Assembly: GCA_035540955.1 (NCBI GenBank) | Contig: DATLFP010000228.1 | Coordinates: 1-16,315 of the forward strand | Direction of reading: 5' to 3' | From: DATLFP01 sp035540955 | Lineage (GTDB): Bacteria > Actinomycetota > Acidimicrobiia > Acidimicrobiales > CADCSY01 | Length of the DNA stretch: 16,315 nt | Program-made: the position numbers and the translations under genes | Notes under the pieces: model-generated | The model's input: the letters and a program-made list of their open reading frames with translations, nothing else | Database searches by the model: none | What the model was told of the DNA's origin: nothing | Shown: one piece after another, positions 1-9,696 of the stretch | How positions within the stretch are numbered: the first letter of the stretch is position 1 | Layout of the letters: the number at the start of each line of letters is the position of its first letter

Positions 1-587
1 GCGGCGATGTCGACGAGCCGGTCGGTGTTGGGGCTGAGCTTGGCCCACCGAGGCACCCCCGCCGCCGAGGTGGCGTCCATGACCTCCTCCGTGGCCCGCT
101 CGTCATGGGCGAAGAGCGCCCGACCGCCACCGCCGGTCCGCACGCCGTGGTCGGTGTTCGGACAGCTGAGGTTGACCTCCACCGCGACCACGCCGGCGCC
201 CTCCAGCATCGCCGCGCCCTTCGCGTACTCCTCGACCGTCCGCCCCCAGATGCTGGCGACGACGCGGGCGCCTACCCGCCGCAGGCGGGGCAGGTCGTGC
301 TCGAGCCACGCCTCGATCCCGGGACCCTGCAAGCCGACGCTGTTGATCATGCCGCCGTCGGTGGCGTGGACCCGAGGTGCCGGGTTGCCGGGCCACGGCT
401 CGGGCAGGAGCGACTTCACCACCACCGCGCCCAACGACGCCAGGTCGACGTAGCGTCCCAGCTCGTCGGCGTGCCCCGCCGTCCCCGAAGCCGTCATCAC
501 CGGGTTCGGCAGCGTCACCGACCCGATCGAGACGTTCCTGCGTGGCTGGGTGTCGGGGGCCGGCACGGATCTGCGCAAGAACCGCAC
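1..587 (-). CDS. pyrD: Dihydroorotate dehydrogenase, class 1B type (3' end outside window)
   Basis: This enzyme oxidises dihydroorotate to orotate, the fourth step of pyrimidine synthesis. I translated the minus strand by hand: the frame stays open from 587 to the window edge and gives about 195 residues. Visible family motifs are SIGSVTLPNPVMTASGT near the N terminus (the FMN-domain start), VNLSCPNTDHG with the Cys that acts as catalytic base in class 1 enzymes, and WAKLSPN. Class 2 enzymes have Ser at that position and an N-terminal membrane helix, neither of which is seen here. The start is taken as GTG at 587, two bases after the carB stop, with GGAG about 8 bases upstream. An in-frame GTG at 566 is an alternative. 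Class 1B enzymes normally work with the iron-sulfur/FAD subunit PyrK, which is not between carB and pyrD here; it could lie beyond base 1 or elsewhere. The C-terminal part is missing because of the window edge, not because of a mutation. Confidence 0.93.
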   Translation of the reverse strand, partial: MRFLRRSVPAPDTQPRRNVSIGSVTLPNPVMTASGTAGHADELGRYVDLASLGAVVVKSLLPEPWPGNPAPRVHATDGGMINSVGLQGPGIEAWLEHDLPRLRRVGARVVASIWGRTVEEYAKGAAMLEGAGVVAVEVNLSCPNTDHGVRTGGGGRALFAHDERATEEVMDATSAAGVPRWAKLSPNTDRLVDIA

Positions 588-589
588 GA

Positions 590-3900
<3,311 letters not shown>

Positions 3901-3901
<1 letters not shown>

Positions 3902-4983
3902 TACGCCTGCCCCCCGGTGCCGCGCATCAGCCGGTCGAAGTCGTCGAACAGGTACGCCGCGTCGTGGGGGCCGGGGCCGGCCTCGGGGTGGTACTGCACG
4001 CTGAAGGCCCGCTCGCCGCGCACCCGGATCCCCTCGATCACGCCGTCGTTGAGGTTCACGTGCGTCACGTCGGCACCGCTCAGGGTGCCGTCTGCCACCG
4101 CGTAGTTGTGGTTCTGGGAGGTGATCTCCACGTGACCGGTGCTGAGCTGCTGCACGGGGTGGTTGCCGCCGTGGTGGCCGAAGCGCAGCTTGTAGGTCTC
4201 GGCGCCGAGCGCGGACGCGAGCAGCTGATGGCCGAGGCAGATCCCGAACACCGGGACGTTGCCGAGCAGAGCCCGGACGTTGTCGATGGCGTAGCCGACC
4301 GCCGCCGGGTCGCCGGGGCCGTTGGAGAGGAAGACGCCGTCGGGCTCCCGAGCGAGCACGTCGGCGGCGGGGGTCGACGCCGGGACCACTTCCACAGTGG
4401 CGATGCGGGACAGGTGGCGCAGGATCGTGGCCTTGATGCCGAAGTCGTAGGCCACGACCCGGAGGGGGCCCGAGCCCACGGTGTGCGGTGCGGTGCACGT
4501 CACCTCGGCGACGAGGTCCTTGCCGTCGGTGCCGGGCTCGGCCAGCGCGGCCTCCTTGAGCGTCACCTCGTCGGCGGTCCCGAACGCGCCGGGAATGGCA
4601 CCGACGTCGCGGAGGTGGCGGGTGAGCCGGCGGGTGTCGATCCCGGCGATGCCCGAGAGGCCGTGCCCGGCGAGCCACGACCCGAGGTCGCCGTCGCTGC
4701 GCCACGAGCTGCGACGGCGGGCGAGGTCGCGCACGATCACGCCCCGGCACGCCGGCCGCGGCGCCTCGTCGTCGAGCACGGAGACCCCGTAGTTGCCGAT
4801 GTGCGGGTAGGTGAAGGTGACGACCTGGCCGGCATAGGAGGGATCGGTGAGCACCTCCTGATAGCCGGTGAGTACGGTGTTGAAGACGATCTCGCCGGTG
4901 GCGACGGGCACATCGGCGCCGACGGCCTCGCCCTCGAACACCGAGCCGTCGGCCAGCACCAGGTGGGCTTCGCGAACGGTCAT
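3901..4983 (-). CDS. carA: Carbamoyl-phosphate synthase, small (glutaminase) subunit
   Basis: CarA hydrolyses glutamine and passes ammonia to CarB. It is 360 residues long, normal for the family. The N-terminal half begins LVLADGSVFEGEAVG and contains GEIVFNTVLTGYQEVLTDPS. The C-terminal half is a class I glutamine amidotransferase with the nucleophile C249 in VFGICLGHQ and the partners H332 and E334 in QYHPEAGPGPHDA, so the triad is complete. It starts at ATG 4983 and overlaps the pyrC stop by four bases (ATGA). Its own stop overlaps the carB GTG by one base. Here carA follows pyrC directly, with no small gene between them. Regulation should come through the PyrR leader upstream of pyrR, because no separate promoter space exists. 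Confidence 0.98.
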
Positions 4984-6251
4984 CGGGTCGGTTCGAACTC
5001 GACGACGACCGGCTCGCCCCGCAGGACGGTGTGGCGGGCCCGGCCGGTGAGCGCCCAACCGGCGTAGGGCGTGTTGCGGCTGCGGCTGGCGAGCCGCTCG
5101 GGTTCGACGGTCCAGGCGTGCCCGAGGTCGAGGACCGTCACGTTCGCCGGCCGGCCCTCGGCGATCGGTCCCCCGTGCTCGGCGGTGAGCCCGGCGATCC
5201 GCGCGGGGTTCCAGGACAGCAGCGCGAGCACCCGCTCGATCGGCAGGCCGAGGCGCAGCGCCAGCGGGAGCGCGGTCTCGAGACCGAGCATGCCCGGCGG
5301 CGCCTCGTCGAAGGCGGCCTCCTTGACCTCTTGCGCGTGGGGGGCGTGATCGGTGGCGATGGCGTCGATCGTGCCGTCGGCGAGCCCCGTTCGCACCGCG
5401 GCCACGTCGCCGTCGGTCCGCAGCGGGGGGTTCACCTTGAACACGGTGTCGTAGCGCTCGACGGCGGCGTGGGTGAGCGTGAAGTGGTGCGGCGCCGCCT
5501 CGGCGGTCACCGGCAGGCCCTCGGCCTTGGCCGCCCGGATCATCTCGACCGACCGGGCCGTGCTCAGGTGCAGGAAGTGCACCGGCGCTCCGGTGAGCCG
5601 GCACAGGGCGATGTCGCGGGCCACCATGAGCTCCTCGGCCTCCGCCGGGATCCCGGGCACGCCGAGCCGACTCGACCACTCGCCCTCGTGCATGTGCCCG
5701 CCGCTCGCCAGGCCCTCGTCCTCGCAGTGCTGCGCGAGCGTGACCCCGAGGGCGGAGGCGTACTCGAGCGCTCGCCGCATCAACCGGCTGTCCTGCACCC
5801 CGCTGCCGTCGTCGGTGAAGAGCCGAACGCCGAGCTCGGCCATCTCGGCCATCGGGGCCAGCTCGGTGCCGGCCCGCCCCTTGGTGATCGCTCCCGCCGG
5901 CCGCACATCGCACAGCGCCTTGGCGGCCCAGTCGAGGACCTCGCGGACGACGCCCGCCGAGTCGATGGCGGGCTCGGTGTTGGGCATCGCCACCACCGCG
6001 GTGAACCCGCCGAGCGCGGCGGCCCGGGAACCGGTCTCGACGGTCTCCGCCTCTTCCCGGCCCGGCTGACGGAGGTGGGTGTGGAGGTCGACGAAGCCGG
6101 CGCTCACCACGCAACCCGTCGCGTCCAGCACCGTTCGGCCGTCGAGGCCGTCGCCCACGGCAATGACGACACCCCCGTCGACGGCGACGTCGGCGCGCCG
6201 CGACCCGGACTCGTCGATGACCGTCCCGCCCCTGATCACGAGCTCAGGCAT
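4980..6251 (-). CDS. pyrC: Dihydroorotase, class I
   Basis: This enzyme cyclises N-carbamoyl-aspartate to dihydroorotate. The chosen start, ATG 6251 (MPELVIRGG), gives 423 residues and an 8-base overlap with the end of pyrB. An in-frame ATG at 6263 (MAAAMPEL) would add four residues and extend the overlap to 20 bases; neither start has a strong Shine-Dalgarno. The amidohydrolase signatures are present: the metal-binding HTH at H57 and H59 in VDLHTHLRQPGREEAET, FTDDGSG around residue 146, and TDHAPH with the catalytic Asp near 301, followed by the GMLGLETALPL region. This is the long, amidohydrolase-superfamily form typical of Gram-positives, not the short E. coli form. The stop overlaps the carA start (ATGA). 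All key residues are intact, so it should be an active enzyme and not one of the inactive PyrC-like subunits that accompany some aspartate transcarbamoylases. Confidence 0.97.
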   Translation of the reverse strand: MPELVIRGGTVIDESGSRRADVAVDGGVVIAVGDGLDGRTVLDATGCVVSAGFVDLHTHLRQPGREEAETVETGSRAAALGGFTAVVAMPNTEPAIDSAGVVREVLDWAAKALCDVRPAGAITKGRAGTELAPMAEMAELGVRLFTDDGSGVQDSRLMRRALEYASALGVTLAQHCEDEGLASGGHMHEGEWSSRLGVPGIPAEAEELMVARDIALCRLTGAPVHFLHLSTARSVEMIRAAKAEGLPVTAEAAPHHFTLTHAAVERYDTVFKVNPPLRTDGDVAAVRTGLADGTIDAIATDHAPHAQEVKEAAFDEAPPGMLGLETALPLALRLGLPIERVLALLSWNPARIAGLTAEHGGPIAEGRPANVTVLDLGHAWTVEPERLASRSRNTPYAGWALTGRARHTVLRGEPVVVEFEPTR

Positions 6252-7170
6252 CGCTGCCGCCATCCGGCTCGCTCAGCAGCTTGAACAGCACGGCACTGCG
6301 GACCGCAACCCCGTTGGCGACCTGCCGGGTGATGACGGCCCGGGGCAGGTCGGCCACCTCGGCGGCGATCTCGACCCCGCGGTTCATCGGCCCCGGGTGC
6401 ATGACGAGGGTGTCCTCGCCGAGGAGGCGTGCCCGCTCGCGGGTCAGCCCGTACTGCGCCGTGTACTCCCGCAGCGACGGGAGCAGCGCCTCGGACTGGC
6501 GCTCCTTCTGCATCCGCAGGAGGTAGACGACGTCGACCGTCTTGAGCACCGAGTCGAGATCGTGGCTCACGGCCACCGGCCATCCCTCGAGGCTCGGCGG
6601 GAGCAGCGTCGGGGGGGCCACCAGGGTCACGTGGGCACCGAGTGCCGTGAACGCGAACACGTCGGAGCGGGCGACCCGGCTGTGCTTGATGTCGCCCACG
6701 ATCGCGATGTGCCGGTCGGTGAGCGAACCGAGCCGCTCCCGGATCGTGTAGCTGTCGAGCAACGCCTGCGTCGGGTGCTCGTGCCAGCCGTCGCCCGCAT
6801 TGATCACGCTCGCGTCCACCCACGACGCGATCTGCCACGGAACCCCGGCCGAGGGGTGCCGCACGACGATGGCATCGACTCCCATCGCCTCGATGGTGAG
6901 CACGGTGTCGCGCAGCGACTCCCCCTTCTTGACCGACGACGTCGACACGCTGAAGTTCATCGTGTCGGCCGACAGCCGCTTCGCCGCCGTCTCGAAGCTG
7001 AGGCGGGTGCGAGTGGAGTCCTCGTAGAACAGCGAGACCACCGTCTTCCCTCGCAGGGCAGGGACCTTGGGGATGCGCCGCTCGGCGACCTCGATCATGG
7101 AGTCGGTGAGATCGAGCAGCTCCTCGAGCCCGTCGCGCCCGAGCTCGGCGATGGACAGCAAGTGCTTCAT
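6244..7170 (-). CDS. pyrB: Aspartate carbamoyltransferase, catalytic subunit
   Basis: PyrB transfers the carbamoyl group from carbamoyl phosphate to aspartate, the committed step of pyrimidine synthesis. It is 308 residues long, as usual. The carbamoyl-phosphate loop STRTR lies at residues 52-56 in LFYEDSTRTRLSFETAAKR, the mobile-loop region reads SSVKKGESLRDT, HPTQALLD gives the conserved His/Gln, and the C-terminal part has MHPGPMNRGVEI. It starts at ATG 7170 with an ATGA overlap with the pyrR stop. No pyrI regulatory subunit is in the operon, so this should be a simple trimer or PyrC-associated type, with control falling on PyrR and RNA instead of nucleotide feedback through PyrI (inference from gene content). 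Confidence 0.98.
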   Translation of the reverse strand: MKHLLSIAELGRDGLEELLDLTDSMIEVAERRIPKVPALRGKTVVSLFYEDSTRTRLSFETAAKRLSADTMNFSVSTSSVKKGESLRDTVLTIEAMGVDAIVVRHPSAGVPWQIASWVDASVINAGDGWHEHPTQALLDSYTIRERLGSLTDRHIAIVGDIKHSRVARSDVFAFTALGAHVTLVAPPTLLPPSLEGWPVAVSHDLDSVLKTVDVVYLLRMQKERQSEALLPSLREYTAQYGLTRERARLLGEDTLVMHPGPMNRGVEIAAEVADLPRAVITRQVANGVAVRSAVLFKLLSEPDGGSDA

Positions 7171-7757
7171 GGCCGAGGCTTCCGGTCGTTGATCATGTCC
7201 CCAAGATCGACGCCGTCCGAGTGGACGTCGACCGCCTCGTCCCGGCGGGTCGGCAGGTTCTTGCCGACATAGTCGGGCCTGATCGGCAGCTCGCGGTGGC
7301 CGCGGTCGATCATGACGGCCAGCTGCACGGCCTTCGGGCGGCCGTAGTCGGTCAGGGCGTCGAGCGCGGCCCGGATCGTCCGGCCGGTGAACAGGACGTC
7401 GTCGACGAGGACGACGACCTTGCCGGTGAGGTCGACGGCGATCGACGTCACCGCTTCGGGCATCACCGGCCGCAGGCCGATGTCGTCGCGGTAGAAGGCG
7501 ACGTCGAGCGAGCCGCACGGCACCTCGACCCCGTTGCCCTCGATGCGCTCCAGCGTCTCGGCCAGCGACCGGGCCAGCGGGACGCCGCCGGTCTGCAGTC
7601 CGATGATCACCACGTCGGTGAGCCCGGCGTTGCGCTCGATCACCTCGTGGGCGATGCGGGTGACGGCCCGCCGCACCGCCTCGGCGTCCATGACCCGCTT
7701 CCGGGCAACGAAAACGCCCCCGTACGGGGGCGTGATCCTGCGTTCGCGTTCTGCCAC
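7167..7757 (-). CDS. pyrR: PyrR, RNA-binding pyrimidine operon regulator / uracil phosphoribosyltransferase
   Basis: PyrR senses UMP/UTP and binds a stem-loop in the pyr mRNA; many members also have uracil phosphoribosyltransferase activity. The type I PRTase signature VVVLVDDVLFTGRT is clear, as are the family stretches VTRIAHEVIERN, DVAFYRDD, VMIDRGHRELPIRPDYVGKN and LPTRRDE. The start is uncertain. GTG 7757 has a good AGGAG (7763-7767) five bases upstream and gives 196 residues; it includes ARKRVMDAEAV, which resembles the N-terminal strand of known PyrR proteins. ATG 7691 gives 174 residues and has only a weak GGAAG, but it lies just after the attenuator terminator, where a classical attenuated pyrR would begin. 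ATG 7808 would put the PyrR-binding loop itself inside the gene and is unlikely. The stop overlaps pyrB (ATGA). It is the first gene of the pyr operon, so the regulator probably controls its own synthesis. Confidence 0.93.
   Translation of the reverse strand: MAERERRITPPYGGVFVARKRVMDAEAVRRAVTRIAHEVIERNAGLTDVVIIGLQTGGVPLARSLAETLERIEGNGVEVPCGSLDVAFYRDDIGLRPVMPEAVTSIAVDLTGKVVVLVDDVLFTGRTIRAALDALTDYGRPKAVQLAVMIDRGHRELPIRPDYVGKNLPTRRDEAVDVHSDGVDLGDMINDRKPRP
7714..7733 (-). terminator. Intrinsic terminator of the pyr leader attenuator
   Basis: On the minus strand these 20 bases form a perfect palindrome with the core CCCCCGTACGGGGG, followed at once by a TTTTCGTT stretch. That is the layout of a rho-independent terminator in a high-GC genome. 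It lies 3' of the PyrR-binding hairpin and its 3' half can pair instead with the antiterminator strand. In the frame that starts at GTG 7757 the same bases encode TPPYGGVF, so the element may be inside the coding region. Confidence 0.75.
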
Positions 7758-7778
7758 AAGCGCTCCTGTCCGTACGGG
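7719..7778 (-). promoter_or_regulatory. Antiterminator pairing of the pyr leader
   Basis: Minus-strand CCCGTACGG (7770-7778) is perfectly complementary to CCGTACGGG (7719-7727), the latter being inside the terminator palindrome. This 9-bp helix cannot coexist with the terminator. Its 5' strand also overlaps the 3' arm of the PyrR-binding hairpin (7775-7792), so it cannot coexist with that either. This three-way exclusion is the arrangement known from PyrR attenuators in Bacillus. The pyrR Shine-Dalgarno (7763-7767) lies in the loop between the two strands. Confidence 0.65.
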
Positions 7779-7792
7779 CCTCACGGGACCCG
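7775..7792 (-). promoter_or_regulatory. PyrR-binding loop (anti-antiterminator hairpin)
   Basis: The minus strand reads CGGGTC-CCGTGA-GGCCCG: a six-pair stem (one G-U) closing a hexaloop. The inner 14 bases GGTCCCGTGAGGCC fit the known PyrR-binding consensus ARUCCNGNGAGGYU at every position except the first and last. Those two change together, from an A-U to a G-C pair, which keeps the stem. When PyrR with bound UMP holds this hairpin, the antiterminator strand is locked away and the downstream terminator can form. It also lies only 8 bases before the putative pyrR Shine-Dalgarno, so bound protein could block ribosomes as well. Confidence 0.8.
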
Positions 7793-7810
7793 CTTCACGG
7801 TCAGACATGC

Positions 7811-7816
7811 ATGCTA
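7811..7816 (-). promoter_or_regulatory. Candidate -10 box for the pyr operon
   Basis: TAGCAT on the minus strand would place the RNA start near 7804, about a dozen bases before the PyrR-binding hairpin, which is the right place for a pyr leader. No convincing -35 hexamer is seen. The gap between DUF2277 and the pyrR GTG start is only about 63 bases, so read-through from the upstream genes is also possible. Confidence 0.3.
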
Positions 7817-7820
7817 CTGG

Positions 7821-8084
7821 TCAGCGGCCGAGGCGGGCGCGCACCTCGGGACGGCGCAGCGGCGGCAACTTCGTCGGAGGCTGACGGCGATCCGGCACCG
7901 CGGCGAGGAGGCGACGGGTGGCGCCCGCCACCTCGGCCACCGCGGCCGCATACGCCTCGGCGGCGGCTGCCGGCGGCTGGCGGAGGCCGCTCACCTTGCG
8001 CACGTACTGGAGGGCAGCGGCGTCGATCTCCTCGTCGGTGGCGGGTGGCTCGAGGCCGCGGAGCTCGGTGATGTTCCGGCACAT
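7821..8084 (-). CDS. DUF2277 family protein (function unknown)
   Basis: This is an 87-residue soluble protein. Its N terminus MCRNITELRGLEPPATDEE and the following AALQYVRKVSGLRQP are the signature of DUF2277 (COG5552), a small family of unknown role. The middle is Ala-rich (AAAAEAYAAAVAEVAGATRRLL) and likely helical; the C terminus is Arg/Pro-rich. The conserved Met-Cys-Arg-Asn start supports ATG 8084 as the true start, although no strong Shine-Dalgarno precedes it. It lies 18 bases downstream of the RsbW-like gene on the same strand, so those two are probably one transcript, and it ends just before the pyr leader. Nothing in the sequence ties it to pyrimidine metabolism. Confidence 0.88.
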   Translation of the reverse strand: MCRNITELRGLEPPATDEEIDAAALQYVRKVSGLRQPPAAAAEAYAAAVAEVAGATRRLLAAVPDRRQPPTKLPPLRRPEVRARLGR

Positions 8085-8102
8085 GGTCGTTGACCGTACG
8101 CG

Positions 8103-8531
8103 TCAGCGCCGGTGCCGGACGACGGTCCAGCGGTTCTCGCCGCCCACCCGTTCGTACCGCAGCTCGTCGACGGCGTCGCGGGCGACCACGAGCCCCCGGC
8201 CCGACTCGGCGAGCGGATCGTCGGGCAGGGTGGCTGCCTCGACGACGTCGGCTGCCAGCGCCGCCCCGTCGTCGCGCACCTCGGCTCGGATCACCGTCGG
8301 CTTCACCTCGACGGACAGCGTCGCCCACGACGCCTCCCGGCCGTGCGCCACGATGTTGGCGACCAGCTCGGCGACGGCGGTGGCGACCATGGCCCGGTCG
8401 AGCTGGTCCACGTCGGCGTGGGCGTCCCACACGCCGGCGAGCATCACCCCGGCGTCGTCGAGGAGCGACGGGACGGCACGATGTCGCAGCTCGTGCACGA
8501 CCGGTGGGTCAGCCGGGGCCATGGAGTCCAC
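8103..8531 (-). CDS. RsbW-like ATP-binding protein (anti-sigma factor / serine kinase type)
   Basis: This is a small HATPase-fold protein of 142 residues. The N-box is AVAELVANIVAHG (about residues 51-63), the G1 region is EVRDDGAAL and the G2 region is ESGRGLVVARDAVDEL. Size and motifs match the single-domain RsbW/SpoIIAB-like proteins that are abundant in actinobacteria, which bind ATP and phosphorylate an anti-sigma antagonist or hold a sigma factor. The second Gly of the usual G1 DxGxG is replaced (DDGAA), a change I believe is frequent in this group. No sigma factor or STAS antagonist gene lies nearby, so the partner is unknown. The start is GTG 8531 or ATG 8522, with no clear Shine-Dalgarno for either. 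The gene is divergent from the cobalamin operon and shares its upstream region. Confidence 0.8.
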   Translation of the reverse strand: MDSMAPADPPVVHELRHRAVPSLLDDAGVMLAGVWDAHADVDQLDRAMVATAVAELVANIVAHGREASWATLSVEVKPTVIRAEVRDDGAALAADVVEAATLPDDPLAESGRGLVVARDAVDELRYERVGGENRWTVVRHRR

Positions 8532-8559
8532 GGATGATCGCGTGCCGGGGCGGCGCGCA

Positions 8560-8574
8560 CGGTGATTCTCACCG
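8560..8574. repeat. Dyad in the divergent promoter region
   Basis: CGGTGA-TTC-TCACCG is a perfect 6-bp inverted repeat with a 3-base spacer. It lies between the divergent RsbW-like gene and the cobalamin leader, about 30 bases upstream of the candidate -10 at 8603. It could be an operator or a chance dyad; I do not recognise a known regulator box. Confidence 0.35.
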
Positions 8575-8599
8575 CGATCTCGCCACCGGGCGGGCTCGG

Positions 8600-8725
8600 T
8601 CGTATGCTCGCCCGGTCAACCGAGTGGGCCAGGAAGTCCGGTGCGATCCCGGCGCTGTCCCGCAACTGTGGTCCTTCCAGCTCGTGCGCGAGGTGGGGGG
8701 CGAGCCAGGTCAGGTGCTCGCTCGG
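8600..8725 (+). promoter_or_regulatory. Cobalamin riboswitch (compact form)
   Basis: Conserved blocks of the cobalamin (B12) riboswitch are present in order. AGGAAGTCCGGTGCGATCCC begins at 8631, GCTGTCCCGCAACTGTGG lies at about 8654-8671, and the B12-box-like GCGAGCCAGGTCAGG lies near 8700-8714. Between ACTGT and the B12 box is only a short hairpin (8677-8696: CCA/TGG and CTCG/CGAG around TGCG) where the longer class has a large side arm, so this is a short form. It should bind a cobalamin in the nascent transcript and lower expression of the downstream uptake and salvage genes when cobalamin is plentiful. The exact 5' and 3' limits are uncertain. Confidence 0.88.
8603..8608 (+). promoter_or_regulatory. 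Candidate -10 box for the cobalamin operon
   Basis: TATGCT is the best -10-like hexamer upstream of the riboswitch and would start the RNA near 8614, close to the 5' edge of the conserved riboswitch core. No good -35 is seen, so the call is weak. Confidence 0.3.
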
Positions 8726-8727
8726 GA

Positions 8728-8762
8728 GACGAACTCAGTCCTCGAGGTAAGGGCAGTTCGTC
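8728..8762 (+). promoter_or_regulatory. Hairpin between riboswitch core and start codon
   Basis: GACGAACT (8728-8735) and AGTTCGTC (8755-8762) form a perfect 8-bp stem with a 19-base loop. No T-run follows, so it is not a terminator by itself. It may be the regulatory stem that follows the riboswitch core. Confidence 0.5.
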
Positions 8763-8765
8763 ATC

Positions 8766-8813
8766 CGACAGATCTCCTGTCGAGACGAGACCCGGATCTC
8801 GATCAACAGGAGG
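8766..8813 (+). promoter_or_regulatory. Expression platform: Shine-Dalgarno sequestering switch
   Basis: The btuF Shine-Dalgarno AGGAGG (8808-8813) lies within ACAGGAG (8806-8812), which is perfectly complementary to CTCCTGT at 8774-8780. A small hairpin (CGAGA/TCTCG, 8786-8801) would fold inside that helix. The anti-Shine-Dalgarno strand can alternatively pair with CGACAG (8766-8771) as the 6-bp hairpin 8766-8782. The two folds exclude each other, which suggests control at translation initiation. Confidence 0.6.
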
Positions 8814-8817
8814 TGCT

Positions 8818-9696
8818 GTGAAGACCACGTTCCGGCGGGCGCTGCTCGCCCTCTCCGTCGTCCTGTTCGCCGCGGCATGCGGCGACGACGCCGACCCCGC
8901 GGTCCAGGCCACCACGACCACCGCGGCCGCTGATGTCCCCACGGCCATCGTCTCGCTGTCGCCGACGTCGACAGAGGTCCTGTTCGCCATCGGCGCCGGC
9001 GACCAGGTCGTGGCCGTCGACGACCAGTCCAACCACCCCGAGGATGCTCCGATCACCGACCTCTCGGGGTATCAGCCCAACCTCGAGGCCATCGTCTCCT
9101 ACGAGCCCGATCTCGTGGTCGTGTCGTCATCGGACCCCGCGATCGTCGACGGCCTCGAATCGCTCGGCATCGACGTCGTGATCCACGAAGCGGCGGTCGA
9201 GCTCGACGACGTGTACGACCAGATCGAGGAGCTCGGTGAGCTCACCGGGCATCTTCCCGAGGCGACCGCCCTGGTCGAGGACATGCGGGTGTCGATCGAG
9301 GCGATCGCCGCCGGCGCCGGGGATCGATCGCTGACCGCCTACTGGGAGCTCGACCCCACGTACTACTCGGTGACCGGCAACACCTTCATCGGCACGCTCC
9401 TCTCGATCGTGGGGATCAACTCGATCGCCGATGACGCGCAGGACAGCAGCGACTACCCCCAGCTCTCGGCCGAGTTCATCGTCGCCGCCGACCCCGACCT
9501 CATCCTCCTCGCCGACACGAAGTGCTGCGGCCAGACCCTGGAGACGGTCGCCGCTCGTGACGGGTGGGGCCGGATGAAGGCGGTCACCGACGGTCACGTC
9601 ATCGCGCTCGACGACGACGTCGCCTCGCGGTGGGGACCCCGCGTCGTCGAGCTCCTGCAGGTGCTCGACGAGGCGGCGGCAAAGGCCGCGGCCTGA
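8818..9696 (+). CDS. btuF: Corrinoid ABC transporter substrate-binding lipoprotein
   Basis: This is the extracytoplasmic B12/cobinamide-binding protein that feeds the BtuCD importer. It has 292 residues. The N terminus is a lipoprotein signal: positive residues (KTTFRR), a hydrophobic stretch and Cys21 in LFAAACGDD; position -3 is Ala, slightly off the usual Leu. A Thr/Ala-rich linker follows, then a class III periplasmic-binding fold: IVSLSPTSTEVLFAIGAGDQVVAVD, YQPNLEAIVSYEPDLVVVSS, and the C-terminal signature CCGQTLETVAARDGW with ASRWGPRVVELL. The start is GTG 8818, with AGGAGG four bases upstream inside the riboswitch expression platform; the longer upstream frame is riboswitch RNA, not protein. 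Its stop overlaps the btuC start (TGATG). The neighbours make corrinoid the likely ligand, although the fold alone would also fit siderophores. Confidence 0.93.
   Translation: MKTTFRRALLALSVVLFAAACGDDADPAVQATTTTAAADVPTAIVSLSPTSTEVLFAIGAGDQVVAVDDQSNHPEDAPITDLSGYQPNLEAIVSYEPDLVVVSSSDPAIVDGLESLGIDVVIHEAAVELDDVYDQIEELGELTGHLPEATALVEDMRVSIEAIAAGAGDRSLTAYWELDPTYYSVTGNTFIGTLLSIVGINSIADDAQDSSDYPQLSAEFIVAADPDLILLADTKCCGQTLETVAARDGWGRMKAVTDGHVIALDDDVASRWGPRVVELLQVLDEAAAKAAA

Noticed and set aside
3902..4750. N-terminal extension of the carB frame across carA
   Set aside because: The extension is Arg/Pro-rich translation of the wrong frame of carA; the carA protein is complete in its own frame, and carB has a good GTG start at 3901.
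7758..7808. PyrR starting at ATG 7808
   Set aside because: This would place the PyrR-binding hairpin inside the gene, and the extra residues have no family resemblance.
8641..8817. N-terminal extension of the BtuF frame
   Set aside because: This stretch is the riboswitch and its expression platform; the lipoprotein signal and AGGAGG fix the start at GTG 8818.
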